Assembly (NCBI RefSeq): GCF_016807185.1
Contig: NZ_JAEVYN010000001.1
Coordinates: forward strand, 62,001 to 126,000
Source: Leptolyngbya sp. Cla-17
Lineage (GTDB): Bacteria; Cyanobacteriota; Cyanobacteriia; Leptolyngbyales; Leptolyngbyaceae
DNA: 64,000 bases
Reading direction: 5' to 3'
Shown: piece after piece, positions 36,282 through 45,593 of the stretch
Layout of the letters: each line of letters opens with the position of its first letter
Numbering within the stretch: the first letter of the stretch is position 1
The notes under the pieces: generated by a model
Database searches by the model: none
What the model saw: the letters and a program-made list of their open reading frames with translations, nothing else
What the model was told of the DNA's origin: nothing
Program-made: the position numbers and the translations under genes

Positions 36282-37004
36282 GTGCAGGCTAGGACCGTGA
36301 TTATCACTAATTCATCAACTGTCAAATCAGCCCTGTTAGAGCAAGCAAGTCATCTTCCCCTGTCACCCAGGCAAGCTCAAGATTGCCCTTCTGTGGTACA
36401 TCCTTCCGTTCAAAGCAGCATTAAACGTTTAATTGATATCGTCGGTGCGTTGATTGGGTTAATTATCACCGTGCTTGTTGCCATTCCAGTTGCGATCGCA
36501 ACTCAATTTGACAACCCTGGTCCACTTTTTTATAGCCAAATTCGGTGCGGACACCAAGGTAAAACCTTCAAAATTTGGAAATTTCGCTCCATGGTTGTGG
36601 ATGCGGACAAATTAAAACATCTCGTTCATAACGAGGCGAAAGGCGGCATTTTCAAGAATCGCAACGACCCTAGAGTCACTCGTGTTGGCAGATTTTTACG
36701 TAAAACTAGCCTCGATGAACTTCCTCAGTTTTGGAATGTGCTAGAAGGCAACATGAGTTTAGTGGGAACCCGACCTCCAACGGTTGATGAAGTTATGGGA
36801 TATAAACGGCACCATTGGGAGCGATTGAACGTAAAGCCCGGAATTACAGGGGAATGGCAAGCAAACGGGCGATCAACCGTATTGAACTTTGAAGCGATCG
36901 TGGAAATGGATGTAGCTTACCAAGCGAAATGGTCAATTCTTTACGATTTGCAATTAATCCTAAAAACAGTATTAGTTGTGCTGAACAAAAAGGGCGCATT
37001 CTAG
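36282..37004 (+). CDS. Polyprenyl-phosphate sugar-1-phosphate transferase
   Basis: This membrane enzyme of the bacterial sugar transferase (WbaP/RfbP) family starts polysaccharide assembly by moving a sugar-1-phosphate onto undecaprenyl phosphate. The 240-aa protein is the short form: a basic hydrophobic segment (about 48-70, KRLIDIVGALIGLIITVLVA), then the catalytic block with FKIWKFRSMV, VTRVGRFLRKTSLDELPQF and NVLEGNMSLVGTRPP. The start is a GTG with no clear Shine-Dalgarno, and a GTG five codons later is possible. No glycosyltransferases follow, so it may serve a polysaccharide locus elsewhere. Confidence 0.92.
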   Translation: MQARTVIITNSSTVKSALLEQASHLPLSPRQAQDCPSVVHPSVQSSIKRLIDIVGALIGLIITVLVAIPVAIATQFDNPGPLFYSQIRCGHQGKTFKIWKFRSMVVDADKLKHLVHNEAKGGIFKNRNDPRVTRVGRFLRKTSLDELPQFWNVLEGNMSLVGTRPPTVDEVMGYKRHHWERLNVKPGITGEWQANGRSTVLNFEAIVEMDVAYQAKWSILYDLQLILKTVLVVLNKKGAF

Positions 37005-37183
37005 AAAACAAAACAGTTAACCGATTTGCCTGTGAAGTGCTTGAATGGTGCCTGAACCCAAGCAACTATTAAGCTTATCCTCATGGGGAATCGAGGGAGC
37101 ATCCTCCAAAATCGCCTGTAGCAACTTAGAATCAAGTCTGTGGCACGGTAGTTATTTGCAGCCGTTGCCTGTCAATCGTTCTT

Positions 37184-37199
37184 AGGAGAACGTCCCTTG
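37184..37199 (+). promoter_or_regulatory. Shine-Dalgarno and TTG start of lgt
   Basis: AGGAGA at 37184-37189 lies 7 nt before TTG 37197-37199. No ATG or GTG precedes the conserved N-terminal hydrophobic part in frame, so lgt appears to begin with the rare TTG. Confidence 0.7.
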
Positions 37200-38081
37200 G
37201 TTTCTTCCTTGCTGCTTTCTGCTTTTCAATTTACTTCGCCAGGGTCGGAGCTTCCTTTGTTTCAGGGAACTGGGTTTTCGATTCGCTGGTATGGCTTGCT
37301 AATTGCATCGGCGGTATTGATTGGAGTGAACTTATCTCAGTATTTAGCGCGCCGCCGTCGGGTAGATCCAGAGTTGATAGCCGATTTGGCGATTTGGCTA
37401 GTCGTTGCTGCTATTCCTAGCGCCCGCTTATACTATGTCCTGTTTCAGTGGCAAGAGTATGCCAACCATCCTGAGCAAATCATCGCGATTTGGAAAGGGG
37501 GCATTGCAATTCATGGAGCCATCCTGGGCGGGTTGCTGGCAGCACTGATTTTTTCGCGTTTAAAGCAGATTTCTTTTTGGCAGTTAGCTGATCTGGTATC
37601 GCCTTCGTTGATTTTGGGGCAAGCAATTGGACGCTGGGGCAATTTCTTTAACTCTGAGGCATTTGGCAGTCCGACAGATTTACCGTGGAGATTGTTTATT
37701 CCAAGAGATCGCCGTCCAGTTGGCTTTGAAACTGTCGAGTATTACCATCCCACTTTTCTATATGAATCGCTGTGGAATCTGATGGTTTTCACTCTGTTAA
37801 TAGTGCTGTTTCTTAGAGACTTGAAAGGCAAACTTAAACTCAAAATAGGAACGCTGTTTTTGGTTTACCTGATTGCTTATAGCTCTGGACGGCTGTGGAT
37901 TGAAGGATTGCGAACCGATAGCTTGATGTTGGGTACGCTCCGCATTGCTCAAGTGATCAGCCTAGTTGAAATTACTGTGGGCGTTTTTGGATTAATTTGG
38001 CTATACAAGCTGGGGCGATCGCTACCCGATGTGGTGCCTGCTGCACTTCAAAAAACGGATTTGAGTGATTCTAACCAATAA
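37197..38081 (+). CDS. lgt: Prolipoprotein diacylglyceryl transferase
   Basis: Lgt attaches diacylglycerol to the lipobox Cys of prelipoproteins in the cytoplasmic membrane. The 294-aa protein has about seven membrane segments. Family residues are visible in AIHGAILGGLLAA, the signature GQAIGRWGNFFNSEAFG, and SSGRLWIEGLRTDSL. It would process the lipoproteins encoded here (the cyclophilin and the BMP-binding protein). A hairpin follows downstream. Confidence 0.95.
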   Translation: MVSSLLLSAFQFTSPGSELPLFQGTGFSIRWYGLLIASAVLIGVNLSQYLARRRRVDPELIADLAIWLVVAAIPSARLYYVLFQWQEYANHPEQIIAIWKGGIAIHGAILGGLLAALIFSRLKQISFWQLADLVSPSLILGQAIGRWGNFFNSEAFGSPTDLPWRLFIPRDRRPVGFETVEYYHPTFLYESLWNLMVFTLLIVLFLRDLKGKLKLKIGTLFLVYLIAYSSGRLWIEGLRTDSLMLGTLRIAQVISLVEITVGVFGLIWLYKLGRSLPDVVPAALQKTDLSDSNQ

Positions 38082-38152
38082 AATTCAGGAAGTTGAGCAT
38101 TGAGTCGATTATTTATAGATTGAGTGTTTACTCAAAGCAATAAAAAAGAAAA

Positions 38153-38173
38153 CCCCAGAGATAAACTCTAGGG
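38153..38173 (+). terminator. Hairpin downstream of lgt
   Basis: CCCCAGAG and CTCTAGGG pair with one mismatch and a 5-nt loop, 72 nt after lgt. The trailing CTTTAAT is a poor T-run on the plus strand. On the minus strand the hairpin is followed by a long T-rich run, a better terminator in that direction, although no minus-strand gene lies next to it. Confidence 0.45.
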
Positions 38174-38256
38174 CTTTAATCAGGGTGCATCTACCACTTC
38201 TTTCTTCTAAAATTCAGACTCCTATCCGGAGAAATTTGATCTAAATTGCAAAATCT

Positions 38257-39096
38257 ATGACGAGTCCGTTGAAAACTCCTATTCAACAATTGCTTCAGCC
38301 TGCCGTTTACATTGTCGGTGCTGGTCCTGGCGATCCAGATCTGCTGACAGTTAAAGCACAACGATTATTAGCACAAGCGGATGTTATTCTGTTTGCTGAT
38401 TCACTGGTGCCTAAGCAGATATTGCAATCTGCCCGGTTTGATGCCGAGGTGATTCAGACTGCGCACACAACCTTAGAAGAAGTTTTACCACTGATGGTGG
38501 CGCGAGTGCGGGTAGGTAAGTCAGTTGTGCGGCTTCATTCAGGCGATCCTTGTTTGTATGGAGCAGTTCAAGAGCAAATGCAAGCCCTGTTAGAAGCCGA
38601 GATTCCCTTCGAAGTTATTCCAGGGATTAGCGCCTTTCAAGCTGCTGCTGCAAAATTGCGAGTTGAGCTAACGGTTCCAGGAGTCGTTCAAAGCATCATT
38701 TTGACCCGCATTAGTGGACGCACTCAAGTACCCGAGTCAGAAGAGTTGACAAGCTTAGCAGCACATCAGGCAAGTCTTTGCTTATATCTCAGCGCTCGAC
38801 ACGTGGAGGATGCTCAACAACGATTAATGCAACACTATCCTGCACACACCCTCGTTGCAATTTGCTTTCGCATTGGTTGGCAGGATGAAAAAATTTTGCT
38901 CGTGCCGCTGACAGATATGGCAAAGGTGACCCAGGCAGAAAATTTTATTCGCACAACGATGTATATTATCAGCCCTGCTTTGGCTGCTGCCACGGTGCCA
39001 GCATCGATCGCTAGTCACACCTCCTCTGCTACCATTTCACAAGCGAGATCGCGCTTGTACGATCCAAAACACGATCACCTTTTTCGCCCTTCTTGA
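38257..39096 (+). CDS. cobM: Precorrin-4 C11-methyltransferase
   Basis: CobM transfers a methyl group from SAM to C11 of precorrin-4 in cobalamin synthesis. The 279-aa product has the tetrapyrrole methylase fold with the SAM loop VYIVGAGPGDPDLLTVKA, the HSGDPCLYGAVQEQ motif and the PGISAFQAAAA block, in the order expected for CobM. The last 30 residues are extra and Ser/Ala-rich. A GvpL/F-like gene follows 12 nt later, so they are probably cotranscribed. I found no cobalamin riboswitch in the 175 bp upstream. Confidence 0.95.
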   Translation: MTSPLKTPIQQLLQPAVYIVGAGPGDPDLLTVKAQRLLAQADVILFADSLVPKQILQSARFDAEVIQTAHTTLEEVLPLMVARVRVGKSVVRLHSGDPCLYGAVQEQMQALLEAEIPFEVIPGISAFQAAAAKLRVELTVPGVVQSIILTRISGRTQVPESEELTSLAAHQASLCLYLSARHVEDAQQRLMQHYPAHTLVAICFRIGWQDEKILLVPLTDMAKVTQAENFIRTTMYIISPALAAATVPASIASHTSSATISQARSRLYDPKHDHLFRPS

Positions 39097-39108
39097 TGGA
39101 TTCGACGA

Positions 39109-39804
39109 ATGCATTCCTATGCCATTGTGAACGCCGAAATAGATTTGACGCTTCCAGAAGGAACCCTAGAAACCTTGCAACTGATCGGCAATGGAGCTTT
39201 ATCGATTGTTGTAGAACCAAATCTTAAACTAGAGGTTTTACAACAGGATGACACGCTACTTTTACAAGCAATCCTGGCTCACGATCGCATCATTCGCGCT
39301 CTATTTCTACAAACAACCGTACTACCGCTCCGATTCAGCGCGTTTCTTCCAGAGAAAGAGCTCATTGCCGACCTGAATACGAATCAATCCCGCTATCTCG
39401 CTTACCTCAAGTATTTCAACGGAAAAGCAGAATATCGCTTGAAACTCGTTCCTTTGGAAATTTTAGACACTCCAATTTCACCGAGTCTTAAAGGAAAAAA
39501 CTATTTTCTCGCTAGAAAGCAGCAAATACAAACGCAACAGGACCAGCATCAATTGCAGTTGACTCAATTTGAGCAACTGCTAGAAATAATTAATCAATTT
39601 TGGCCGGCAATCTTATCTACCGAGACTGCTACGACTGAAAAAATCCTCTTTTTGCTAGCAAAGCAAACAGAAGAGGAAGTTATTCAAAATATGATCAAAA
39701 TATGGCAAGAACATTACACACTCTACCAATTTTCGGTTGAAACCGCTCTGCCGCCTTACCACTTCATAGAGTCATTCATTTCCACAAAAAAGGTTGATTC
39801 GTGA
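39109..39804 (+). CDS. GvpL/GvpF-family protein
   Basis: The 231-aa protein matches the gas-vesicle GvpL/GvpF family: an N-terminal domain with MHSYAIVNAEID, LAHDRIIRALFLQTTVLPLRF, then a middle block KYFNGKAEYRLKL and a helical, Gln-rich C-terminal half. GvpF/L are accessory proteins of gas vesicle assembly. No gvpA or other gvp gene is in the window. It sits 12 nt behind cobM, which is unusual for a gas-vesicle gene, so it may be an isolated paralogue with another role. Confidence 0.82.
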   Translation: MHSYAIVNAEIDLTLPEGTLETLQLIGNGALSIVVEPNLKLEVLQQDDTLLLQAILAHDRIIRALFLQTTVLPLRFSAFLPEKELIADLNTNQSRYLAYLKYFNGKAEYRLKLVPLEILDTPISPSLKGKNYFLARKQQIQTQQDQHQLQLTQFEQLLEIINQFWPAILSTETATTEKILFLLAKQTEEEVIQNMIKIWQEHYTLYQFSVETALPPYHFIESFISTKKVDS

Positions 39805-39849
39805 TCAGAAATGATATTTTTATGCAGGTAAAAAATTAGAATACCCCTA

Positions 39850-40299
39850 TCAAGGCACCATTGGTAACTTGGATAGATTGTGCACTTGCTTACATAAGCG
39901 GAGTTCTGTCCCTTGACGATTCCACTGCACTCTATCAAAAACTTGGTGAAGAATATAAAGTCCACGACCGCATTCTCGCTCTTGGCAAGCTGGACTTTGA
40001 TCTAACCCGATTTCCCAAAACTGGGGTGGTCTAAACCCAGATCCCTCATCTGAAATGATCCACCAATATTGGTCGGTGATAATTGAAAAACGAACTAAGA
40101 TCGTCTTGCTAGGGTCTAGCTTATTCCCATGCTTCGCTGCGTTTACCAAAGCCTCTTGCAACCCCAGCTTTACTTCTGGTCGCCATTGGGGTGGAATTTC
40201 TGCTAGCAGCAACTCCAAAATAGGGACTAAATAAAGAGTTGAAGCAAAGCTAACCGTGTTCCAACTTCGCTTCACTGACTGAGAAGAAATAGCTACCAC
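39850..40299 (-). CDS. Anti-sigma regulatory factor, RsbW-like ATPase
   Basis: The 149-aa protein is a single GHKL (HATPase) domain of the serine-kinase anti-sigma type. The N box is LQEALVNAAKHGN, the G1 box ISDEGSGF and the G2 box ECGRGLYILHQVFD. Such proteins bind a sigma factor or phosphorylate an STAS antagonist. No STAS partner lies beside it. The start is a GTG. It converges on the GvpL/F-like gene. Confidence 0.88.
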   Translation of the reverse strand: MVAISSQSVKRSWNTVSFASTLYLVPILELLLAEIPPQWRPEVKLGLQEALVNAAKHGNKLDPSKTILVRFSIITDQYWWIISDEGSGFRPPQFWEIGLDQSPACQERECGRGLYILHQVFDRVQWNRQGTELRLCKQVHNLSKLPMVP

Positions 40300-40595
40300 T
40301 CTAAAAACCCTGCAAAACTCAACAGGTCAAACGGACAACTCAATGAAAAAGTGCTGCCTTAGCAATAAATCAAGTTTGTAAACTCTTCATGAGAAATACT
40401 GAAGTTCTTAGCTAATCTAGTTTTATGAGCTCAATCTTAAAAAATTAGAGAAATCGTGCTTGAAAAGCAAATCTTAAAGTGTGAAACCGCAGTCCTGAAT
40501 GCAACCTTTCACTTAAATTATATCAAAGTCCCTTTGAAAATGCACCTATGGAAGGAAGTCTCACCGTCCCATAAGGGTTGTAAAGGGCGATTTAT

Positions 40596-41213
40596 TTAGA
40601 ACTCAGTTTTCTTTATTTGCTCAATATAGCGAAAGTCTTTTTCAACTTCTGCCCATAGCGAGCGATTATGTGGATCCGTCTGTAGAGCTTTTCTTAAATA
40701 AACGCGGGCTTTGTCAATCTGATGTTCTCGAATCAGAAAACGACCCCACTGCTGATAGACGATCGCTTGCCATTGAATCACCTCTGGATCGCGGGACATT
40801 CGTTGAGCCAAGCTTTCTACCAGAGCGATCGCCCTCGGAAATTTTTGACTCCTCAATAGCTGTTGCAACTGTTGGTACGAACTAGCCTTTAACTGTTGCT
40901 CTAAAGGAGAGAGCGATGGGTTTACTTGAACCTGCACCGTTTGTTTAGACTGCTTTCCAGAGCTTGAAGTTGACGAAGAAGTATGACGATTAGGAGGCAT
41001 TGGTTCATCATGCCGTTGGCTCGTTTCACGGGGCAACGTATTTAATAACCACTTGTAAGCCATGGTTACTTCAATGAACTTATCTTTTGCTTGTTGATCG
41101 CCAGAGCTAACATCGGGATGATATTTTCTTGCCAAACCTCTATATGCAGCTTTGACATCCTCAAAGGAAGCCCCACCGGAAAGTCCCAGCAATCGATAGC
41201 ATTCTATAGAATT
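40596..41213 (-). CDS. DnaJ-like protein with TPR-like C-terminus
   Basis: The protein starts with a J domain (NSIECYRLLGL to about residue 65) that includes the HPD motif in KYHPDVSSGD, so it can recruit and stimulate DnaK. A Ser/Gln-rich linker and a helical TPR-like region follow (QWGRFLIREHQIDKARVYLR). There is no zinc finger or C-terminal substrate domain of classical DnaJ. The frame is open to a TTG at 41276, but homology of the J domain favours the ATG at 41213 (205 aa). It lies directly downstream of clpP3, so chaperone and protease genes appear to share a transcript. Confidence 0.88.
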   Translation of the reverse strand, partial: NSIECYRLLGLSGGASFEDVKAAYRGLARKYHPDVSSGDQQAKDKFIEVTMAYKWLLNTLPRETSQRHDEPMPPNRHTSSSTSSSGKQSKQTVQVQVNPSLSPLEQQLKASSYQQLQQLLRSQKFPRAIALVESLAQRMSRDPEVIQWQAIVYQQWGRFLIREHQIDKARVYLRKALQTDPHNRSLWAEVEKDFRYIEQIKKTEF

Positions 41214-41293
41214 CATCAAGCTCAGCAACAGCAAAATAATAAGCATTCTGCCATTGCTGAGGTAACTTAGTGACAAGAAACTGAAGATAATTC

Positions 41294-41890
41294 CTAATTA
41301 ACCGTTTCAATCACGCTATCAATCAAGCCGTATTCCTTTGCTTCTTGGGCAGACATGAAATAGTCGCGATCGGTATCCTTCTGAATTTTTTCGATCGATT
41401 GCCCTGTCCGCTCTGCCATCAGACCATTAAGCTCATGGCGAATTCGCAAAATTTCCTTCGCCTCAATTTCAATGTCAGTAGCTTGTCTCCGCCCTGTACC
41501 ACCCAGCGGCTGGTGAATCATGATACGTGCGTGAGGCAGCGCCAATCGTTTGCCCTTACTGCCTGCTGTCAGCAAAAAGGCTCCCATTGATGCCGCTAAG
41601 CCCACACAAATCGTGACGACTTCAGATTTAATGTGCTGCATGGTGTCGTAAATTGCCATGCCAGCCGTCACAGAACCACCTGGAGAGTTGATGTAAAGAT
41701 AGATAGGCTTGTTTTGGTCGTCTGAATCCAAGTACAGCATTGCTGCAATGGTGGAATTTGCCAGCGAATCAGTGACCTCTTGTCCTAAAAAAATAATCCG
41801 CTCTTGGTTTAGTCGAGTGTAAATATCAATCCAGCGCTCGTAAGTACTTCCAGGAAGACGGTAGGGAACACTAGGGATGCCGATAGGCAT
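41294..41890 (-). CDS. clpP3: ATP-dependent Clp protease proteolytic subunit
   Basis: This is the active partner of ClpR in the cyanobacterial ClpP3/R core. The 198-aa product has the full Ser-His-Asp triad: Ser in VGLAASMGAFLL, His in ARIMIHQPLGG and Asp in QKDTDRDYF. The ATG at 41890 has AAGGAG upstream. The gene is second in a clpR-clpP3 pair with a 44-bp gap, the same order as in Synechocystis and Synechococcus as I recall. The number 3 rests on this pairing with clpR. Confidence 0.94.
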   Translation of the reverse strand: MPIGIPSVPYRLPGSTYERWIDIYTRLNQERIIFLGQEVTDSLANSTIAAMLYLDSDDQNKPIYLYINSPGGSVTAGMAIYDTMQHIKSEVVTICVGLAASMGAFLLTAGSKGKRLALPHARIMIHQPLGGTGRRQATDIEIEAKEILRIRHELNGLMAERTGQSIEKIQKDTDRDYFMSAQEAKEYGLIDSVIETVN

Positions 41891-41934
41891 AAGAGATACT
41901 CCTTTGAATAAGAAAAATTGTTTGAGTCAGAATG

Positions 41935-42630
41935 CTAACTTGCAGCGGCAAGAACTTCTTTGGGCATATCTTTTGTGCTTTCTAAAACTCGATCAATCAG
42001 CCCATACTCCACCGCTTGATGTGGCGTCATGTAAAGCATCCGATCCGTGTCTTTTGCTAGCTTTTCAGGAGATTGCCCAGTGGTTTTAGCCAAAATATCC
42101 AGCATAGATTGCTTGTTCGCCAGCACTTCTTTTGCTCGAATTTGAATATCCGTTGCTTGTCCTTGAGTGCCCGTGCGCGGTTGATTTAGAACAATGGAGG
42201 CGTGGGGTAGGCTGGCACGGAATCCTTTAGCACCGGAAGATAAGATAATTGCTGCCGTGCCTAATGCTTGACCAATACAAATCGTGTGTACGGGAGGTTT
42301 GATGTAACTTAGGGTGTCACAAATTGCGAAGGCTTCGGTTTCGTAGCCGATCGCATCGCCATCGTACCAGGAGGTGCCGGTGGAGTTGATGTAAAAGCGA
42401 ATGGGCTTTTCTGGATCTTCAAACTGAAGGTAAAGGAGTTGAGCAATGATCAATTCGGTCACATCAATCCCGATTTGCCGCTTCACATCATCAGATGAAA
42501 AAAGGGGCAATCCAAGATAAATGATGCGCTCCTTCAATAGAAGAGACGGCATATCCGGTGGCGGAGTCCGCATGTAAGAGTCTCCTCCACCATAGTAAGG
42601 AGACTGAGCAGCTTGAATAGATGATGTCAT
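41935..42630 (-). CDS. clpR: Catalytically inactive Clp subunit ClpR
   Basis: ClpR is a ClpP homologue without the active site that joins ClpP3 in a mixed-ring protease. The 231-aa protein keeps the fold, but the nucleophile Ser is absent (CIGQALGTAAIIL) and the His is Asn (ASIVLNQPRTG). The Asp is kept in KDTDRMLYM. The N-terminal 25 residues are longer than in ClpP. It is the first gene of the clpR-clpP3 unit and divergent from the VWA gene. Confidence 0.95.
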   Translation of the reverse strand: MTSSIQAAQSPYYGGGDSYMRTPPPDMPSLLLKERIIYLGLPLFSSDDVKRQIGIDVTELIIAQLLYLQFEDPEKPIRFYINSTGTSWYDGDAIGYETEAFAICDTLSYIKPPVHTICIGQALGTAAIILSSGAKGFRASLPHASIVLNQPRTGTQGQATDIQIRAKEVLANKQSMLDILAKTTGQSPEKLAKDTDRMLYMTPHQAVEYGLIDRVLESTKDMPKEVLAAAS

Positions 42631-42822
42631 AGCAGCGTATCGCCTGAAATGTTTTGCCTAGGAGAACGGCACTGTTTATTCATAGTAGCGTGACAGTCGC
42701 TATTCCAGCATTTCGCCTATGCTTGAGTTTAGATTGAGCTTCTGATCCTTAAACGCTCCTAATTCCAGCCTTTAAGCCCTAATCTTGTTTTATCTAATGC
42801 TGCAACAGGACAATTCATTATT

Positions 42823-44067
42823 ATGAGAGTTGGTTTACAGATTGCCCTCAGCGATGCGAGTGTGGATGTGGCTCAGCCTTTGAGTCAGCGACAGTTATCA
42901 GTTTCACTGTTGGCGATCGCCGATGAATTTAGCCGCACAGCACCGCTTAATCTCTGCTTGATTCTGGATCACAGTGGTTCTATGAGCGGACGACCAATCG
43001 ACACGATTCGCCAAGCGGCTCAGCGATTGGTAGATCGATTATCGTTGGGCGATCGCATCTCCATTATTGGGTTTGATCACAAAGCGAAAGTGTTGGTACC
43101 CCACCAAGTAGTGGATAATCCTGCCAGCTTAAAATTGCAAATTAATCAACTGAAAGCAAGCGGTGGAACCGCGATCGATGAGGGGTTGCGCCTCGGCGTT
43201 GAAGAAATGGCAAAAGGGAAGCAAGGTACCATTTCGCAGGCATTTCTACTCACGGATGGCGAAAATGAGCATGGCGACAACGACCGCTGCTTGAAATTAG
43301 CCAAGTTGGCAACGGGCTATAACCTAACTATTAACACCCTCGGTTTAGGCGATGCTTGGAATCAAGATGTATTGGAAAGCATTGCTGATGCGGGCGGGGG
43401 TGCCATGTCTTACATTCAAACTCCCGAAGAAGCCGTGGCAGAGTTTAGTCGGTTGCTAAACCGCGTGCAGTCCATTGGGTTAACCAACGCCCATTTGGTG
43501 TTGTCTCTTGCTCCCGGCGTGCGGTTGGCAGAACTGAAACCTATCTCTCAAGTGGCACCCGACACGATTGAGTTAACGGTGCTGCACGAAGGCTCACAGT
43601 CCATTGTGCGATTAGGAGATCTGATGGTTGAGGTGCCTAGAATCATTTTGGCAAACCTGTACCTTAATCAAATGGCGGCAGGATCGCAGGCGATCGCCCA
43701 GGCACAGATTCGCTATGATGACCCCACTACCAGCGCCGAGGGGTTACTCTCTGAAAAAATTTCGGTTTATGCCGATTATCTCAGCGACTTTCAGCCCACC
43801 CCCAGCTCCGAAGTGCAGCAACAAATCCTGGCATTGGCAAAATACCGACAAACCAAAATTGCGGAAAGCAGGCTCCGGCAGGGTGATATGACAGGTGCGG
43901 CGACAATGATGCAGACCGCCGCCAAAACTGCGCTACAAATGGGCGATGAAGGAGCCGCCACCGTGCTGCAACAAAACGCCACACGGCTACAATCCGGTGA
44001 AGGTCTATCAGAAGCCGATCGCAAGAAAACCCGCATGGTGTCCAAAACAACGCTCCAAGCAGAATAA
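42823..44067 (+). CDS. VWA-domain protein
   Basis: The 414-aa protein has a von Willebrand factor A domain with a full metal site: DHSGS (about residues 48-52), the Thr in SGGTAIDEG and the Asp in LLTDGENEHGD. A beta-rich region and a helical C-terminus follow. No signal peptide is seen, so it is cytoplasmic. Such proteins mediate Mg-dependent protein-protein contacts. No MoxR-type ATPase is next to it, so the role is unknown. Confidence 0.88.
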   Translation: MRVGLQIALSDASVDVAQPLSQRQLSVSLLAIADEFSRTAPLNLCLILDHSGSMSGRPIDTIRQAAQRLVDRLSLGDRISIIGFDHKAKVLVPHQVVDNPASLKLQINQLKASGGTAIDEGLRLGVEEMAKGKQGTISQAFLLTDGENEHGDNDRCLKLAKLATGYNLTINTLGLGDAWNQDVLESIADAGGGAMSYIQTPEEAVAEFSRLLNRVQSIGLTNAHLVLSLAPGVRLAELKPISQVAPDTIELTVLHEGSQSIVRLGDLMVEVPRIILANLYLNQMAAGSQAIAQAQIRYDDPTTSAEGLLSEKISVYADYLSDFQPTPSSEVQQQILALAKYRQTKIAESRLRQGDMTGAATMMQTAAKTALQMGDEGAATVLQQNATRLQSGEGLSEADRKKTRMVSKTTLQAE

Positions 44068-44139
44068 TAGCAGTGGACAAACACGGGCTTCGACAAAGCA
44101 TTGTCGAGCGAGTGCAGTTCGCAGACTTTATTAGCGTAC

Positions 44140-44322
44140 TTAAGGCTTCTTCGCCTTCCAAGTGCCGCCATAGACATAAAACGGATTGTCTTGACTAACA
44201 CTTTCCCAGCAGGCAGGGCAAACAAATACCCAAGTTTTAGCAGCATCCTGCTGAATGCGGTAGAGAATGGGAGATATCTGGGTACAGCGATCGCAGGTTT
44301 TTTCCCTGACTCGCCGACTCAC
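44140..44322 (-). CDS. Small zinc-ribbon-like protein
   Basis: The 60-aa protein has two CxxC pairs (CDRC and CPAC) about 20 residues apart, typical of a zinc ribbon, and ends NPFYVYGGTWKAKKP. I recall similar conserved small proteins in other cyanobacteria. The start is a GTG 2 nt after the stop codon of the PIN-TRAM gene (TAG-AA-GTG), which argues for a coupled real gene. Confidence 0.72.
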   Translation of the reverse strand: MSRRVREKTCDRCTQISPILYRIQQDAAKTWVFVCPACWESVSQDNPFYVYGGTWKAKKP

Positions 44323-44324
44323 TT

Positions 44325-45407
44325 CTACGCCACCAAAGACGCTTTGGGACGGGCAAAAATCATTCGCCCTGCCGAAGTTTGCAGCGCACTTGTGACAATG
44401 ACTTGAACTTCTCCACCACCCAAATAGCTACGCCCTTCTTCTACTACGACCATCGTGCCATCGTCCAGGTAGCCGATCCCCTGAGTCGGTTCTTTGCCCT
44501 CTTTCAAAATCTTTAAGTCAATACTGTCTCCTGGCAAATAGCTAGGGCGCACTGCTTGAGTTAGGTCATTCACATTTAGAACCTGAACCTTTTGCACAGT
44601 GGCAACTTTGCTCAGATTGTAATCGGTCGTCAGCAGAGTACCGTTGATTTCTTGCGCCAGCCGTACCAGTTTGGCATCAACCGTGGGCACATCATCATAG
44701 TCAGCAGAGTTAATCACAATGCGATCAGGGTAAGATTCCCGCATCCGGTTCAAAATATCCAATCCACGCCGACCGCGCACCCTTTTTTGATCGTTGGAAG
44801 CATCCGCAACCTGCTGCAACTCCTGCAAAATAAACTGAGGTACGAGCAGTTGCCCTTCTAAAAAACCTGTTGCGAGTAAGTCTTCAATCCGACCGTCAAT
44901 AATACAACTGGTATCTAGCAACTTAGTCGAAGCAGGTTTCAAGGTGCCTTCTGCAAACAGCAGAGTTTCAACCGAGTTTGGATTGATTAGCCTTAGTAAT
45001 GCTCGTCCGTGAGTATCTGCCAGTGACGTGCCCGAAACCGCAAATAGGATGCTGCCAACTACCGCAAACAGCGGCTTGATAAATGAAAATTCTGGGGGGA
45101 GGGGCAGTAAAAACGTTGGAGCTAGCAGCAAATTAGCAACAAGTAAGCCAAGTACCAAGCCGATCGCCCGACTCAACAGCACATCAACAGGCATAGCGCG
45201 GACTCGACGCTCTAACCGCCGAAAACCAGTTTGAACTGCGAAACCAACAACTAACCCAAGCAGTGCTCCAAAAACAGCAATGACAAACTGGAGCGCGCCC
45301 TCGTCCGACACTTGCTGCAAGACACTAGCCGGCAGATCTTCAATGCCATAAAAGCCAATTCCCGCCCCTGACAGCATGAATGAAATAATTATGATTGCAT
45401 CTAGCAT
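44325..45407 (-). CDS. PIN-TRAM domain membrane protein
   Basis: The 360-aa protein has about four N-terminal membrane segments, then a PIN nuclease-like domain (about residues 160-280, LLDTSCIIDGRIEDLL and RRGLDILNRM). The C-terminal TRAM domain reads GIGYLDDGTMVVVEEGRSYLG. It is the YacL-type family found widely in cyanobacteria and Firmicutes; RNA binding or cleavage is expected but not proved. A small zinc-ribbon gene follows in the same transcript. Confidence 0.9.
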   Translation of the reverse strand: MLDAIIIISFMLSGAGIGFYGIEDLPASVLQQVSDEGALQFVIAVFGALLGLVVGFAVQTGFRRLERRVRAMPVDVLLSRAIGLVLGLLVANLLLAPTFLLPLPPEFSFIKPLFAVVGSILFAVSGTSLADTHGRALLRLINPNSVETLLFAEGTLKPASTKLLDTSCIIDGRIEDLLATGFLEGQLLVPQFILQELQQVADASNDQKRVRGRRGLDILNRMRESYPDRIVINSADYDDVPTVDAKLVRLAQEINGTLLTTDYNLSKVATVQKVQVLNVNDLTQAVRPSYLPGDSIDLKILKEGKEPTQGIGYLDDGTMVVVEEGRSYLGGGEVQVIVTSALQTSAGRMIFARPKASLVA

Positions 45408-45593
45408 AGATTCAAGTGTGTTAGAGGACGGGTCCTCATGCCAAAAGGCTCAAGGAAATGCCAAGTTGGGCTGTATTACCAATTTGCCCATGATAGATGA
45501 TAGATGGAAAAGGACGGGCAACTATTCTGGCTTCGCTAACAAGCTGACATATTTCATTATACTCTCCCCATCTATTCTCTTTGGGACAAAAGT

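Noticed and set aside
38082..38256. Cobalamin riboswitch before cobM
   Set aside because: No B12-box-like sequence was seen in the short spacer; only a small hairpin is present.
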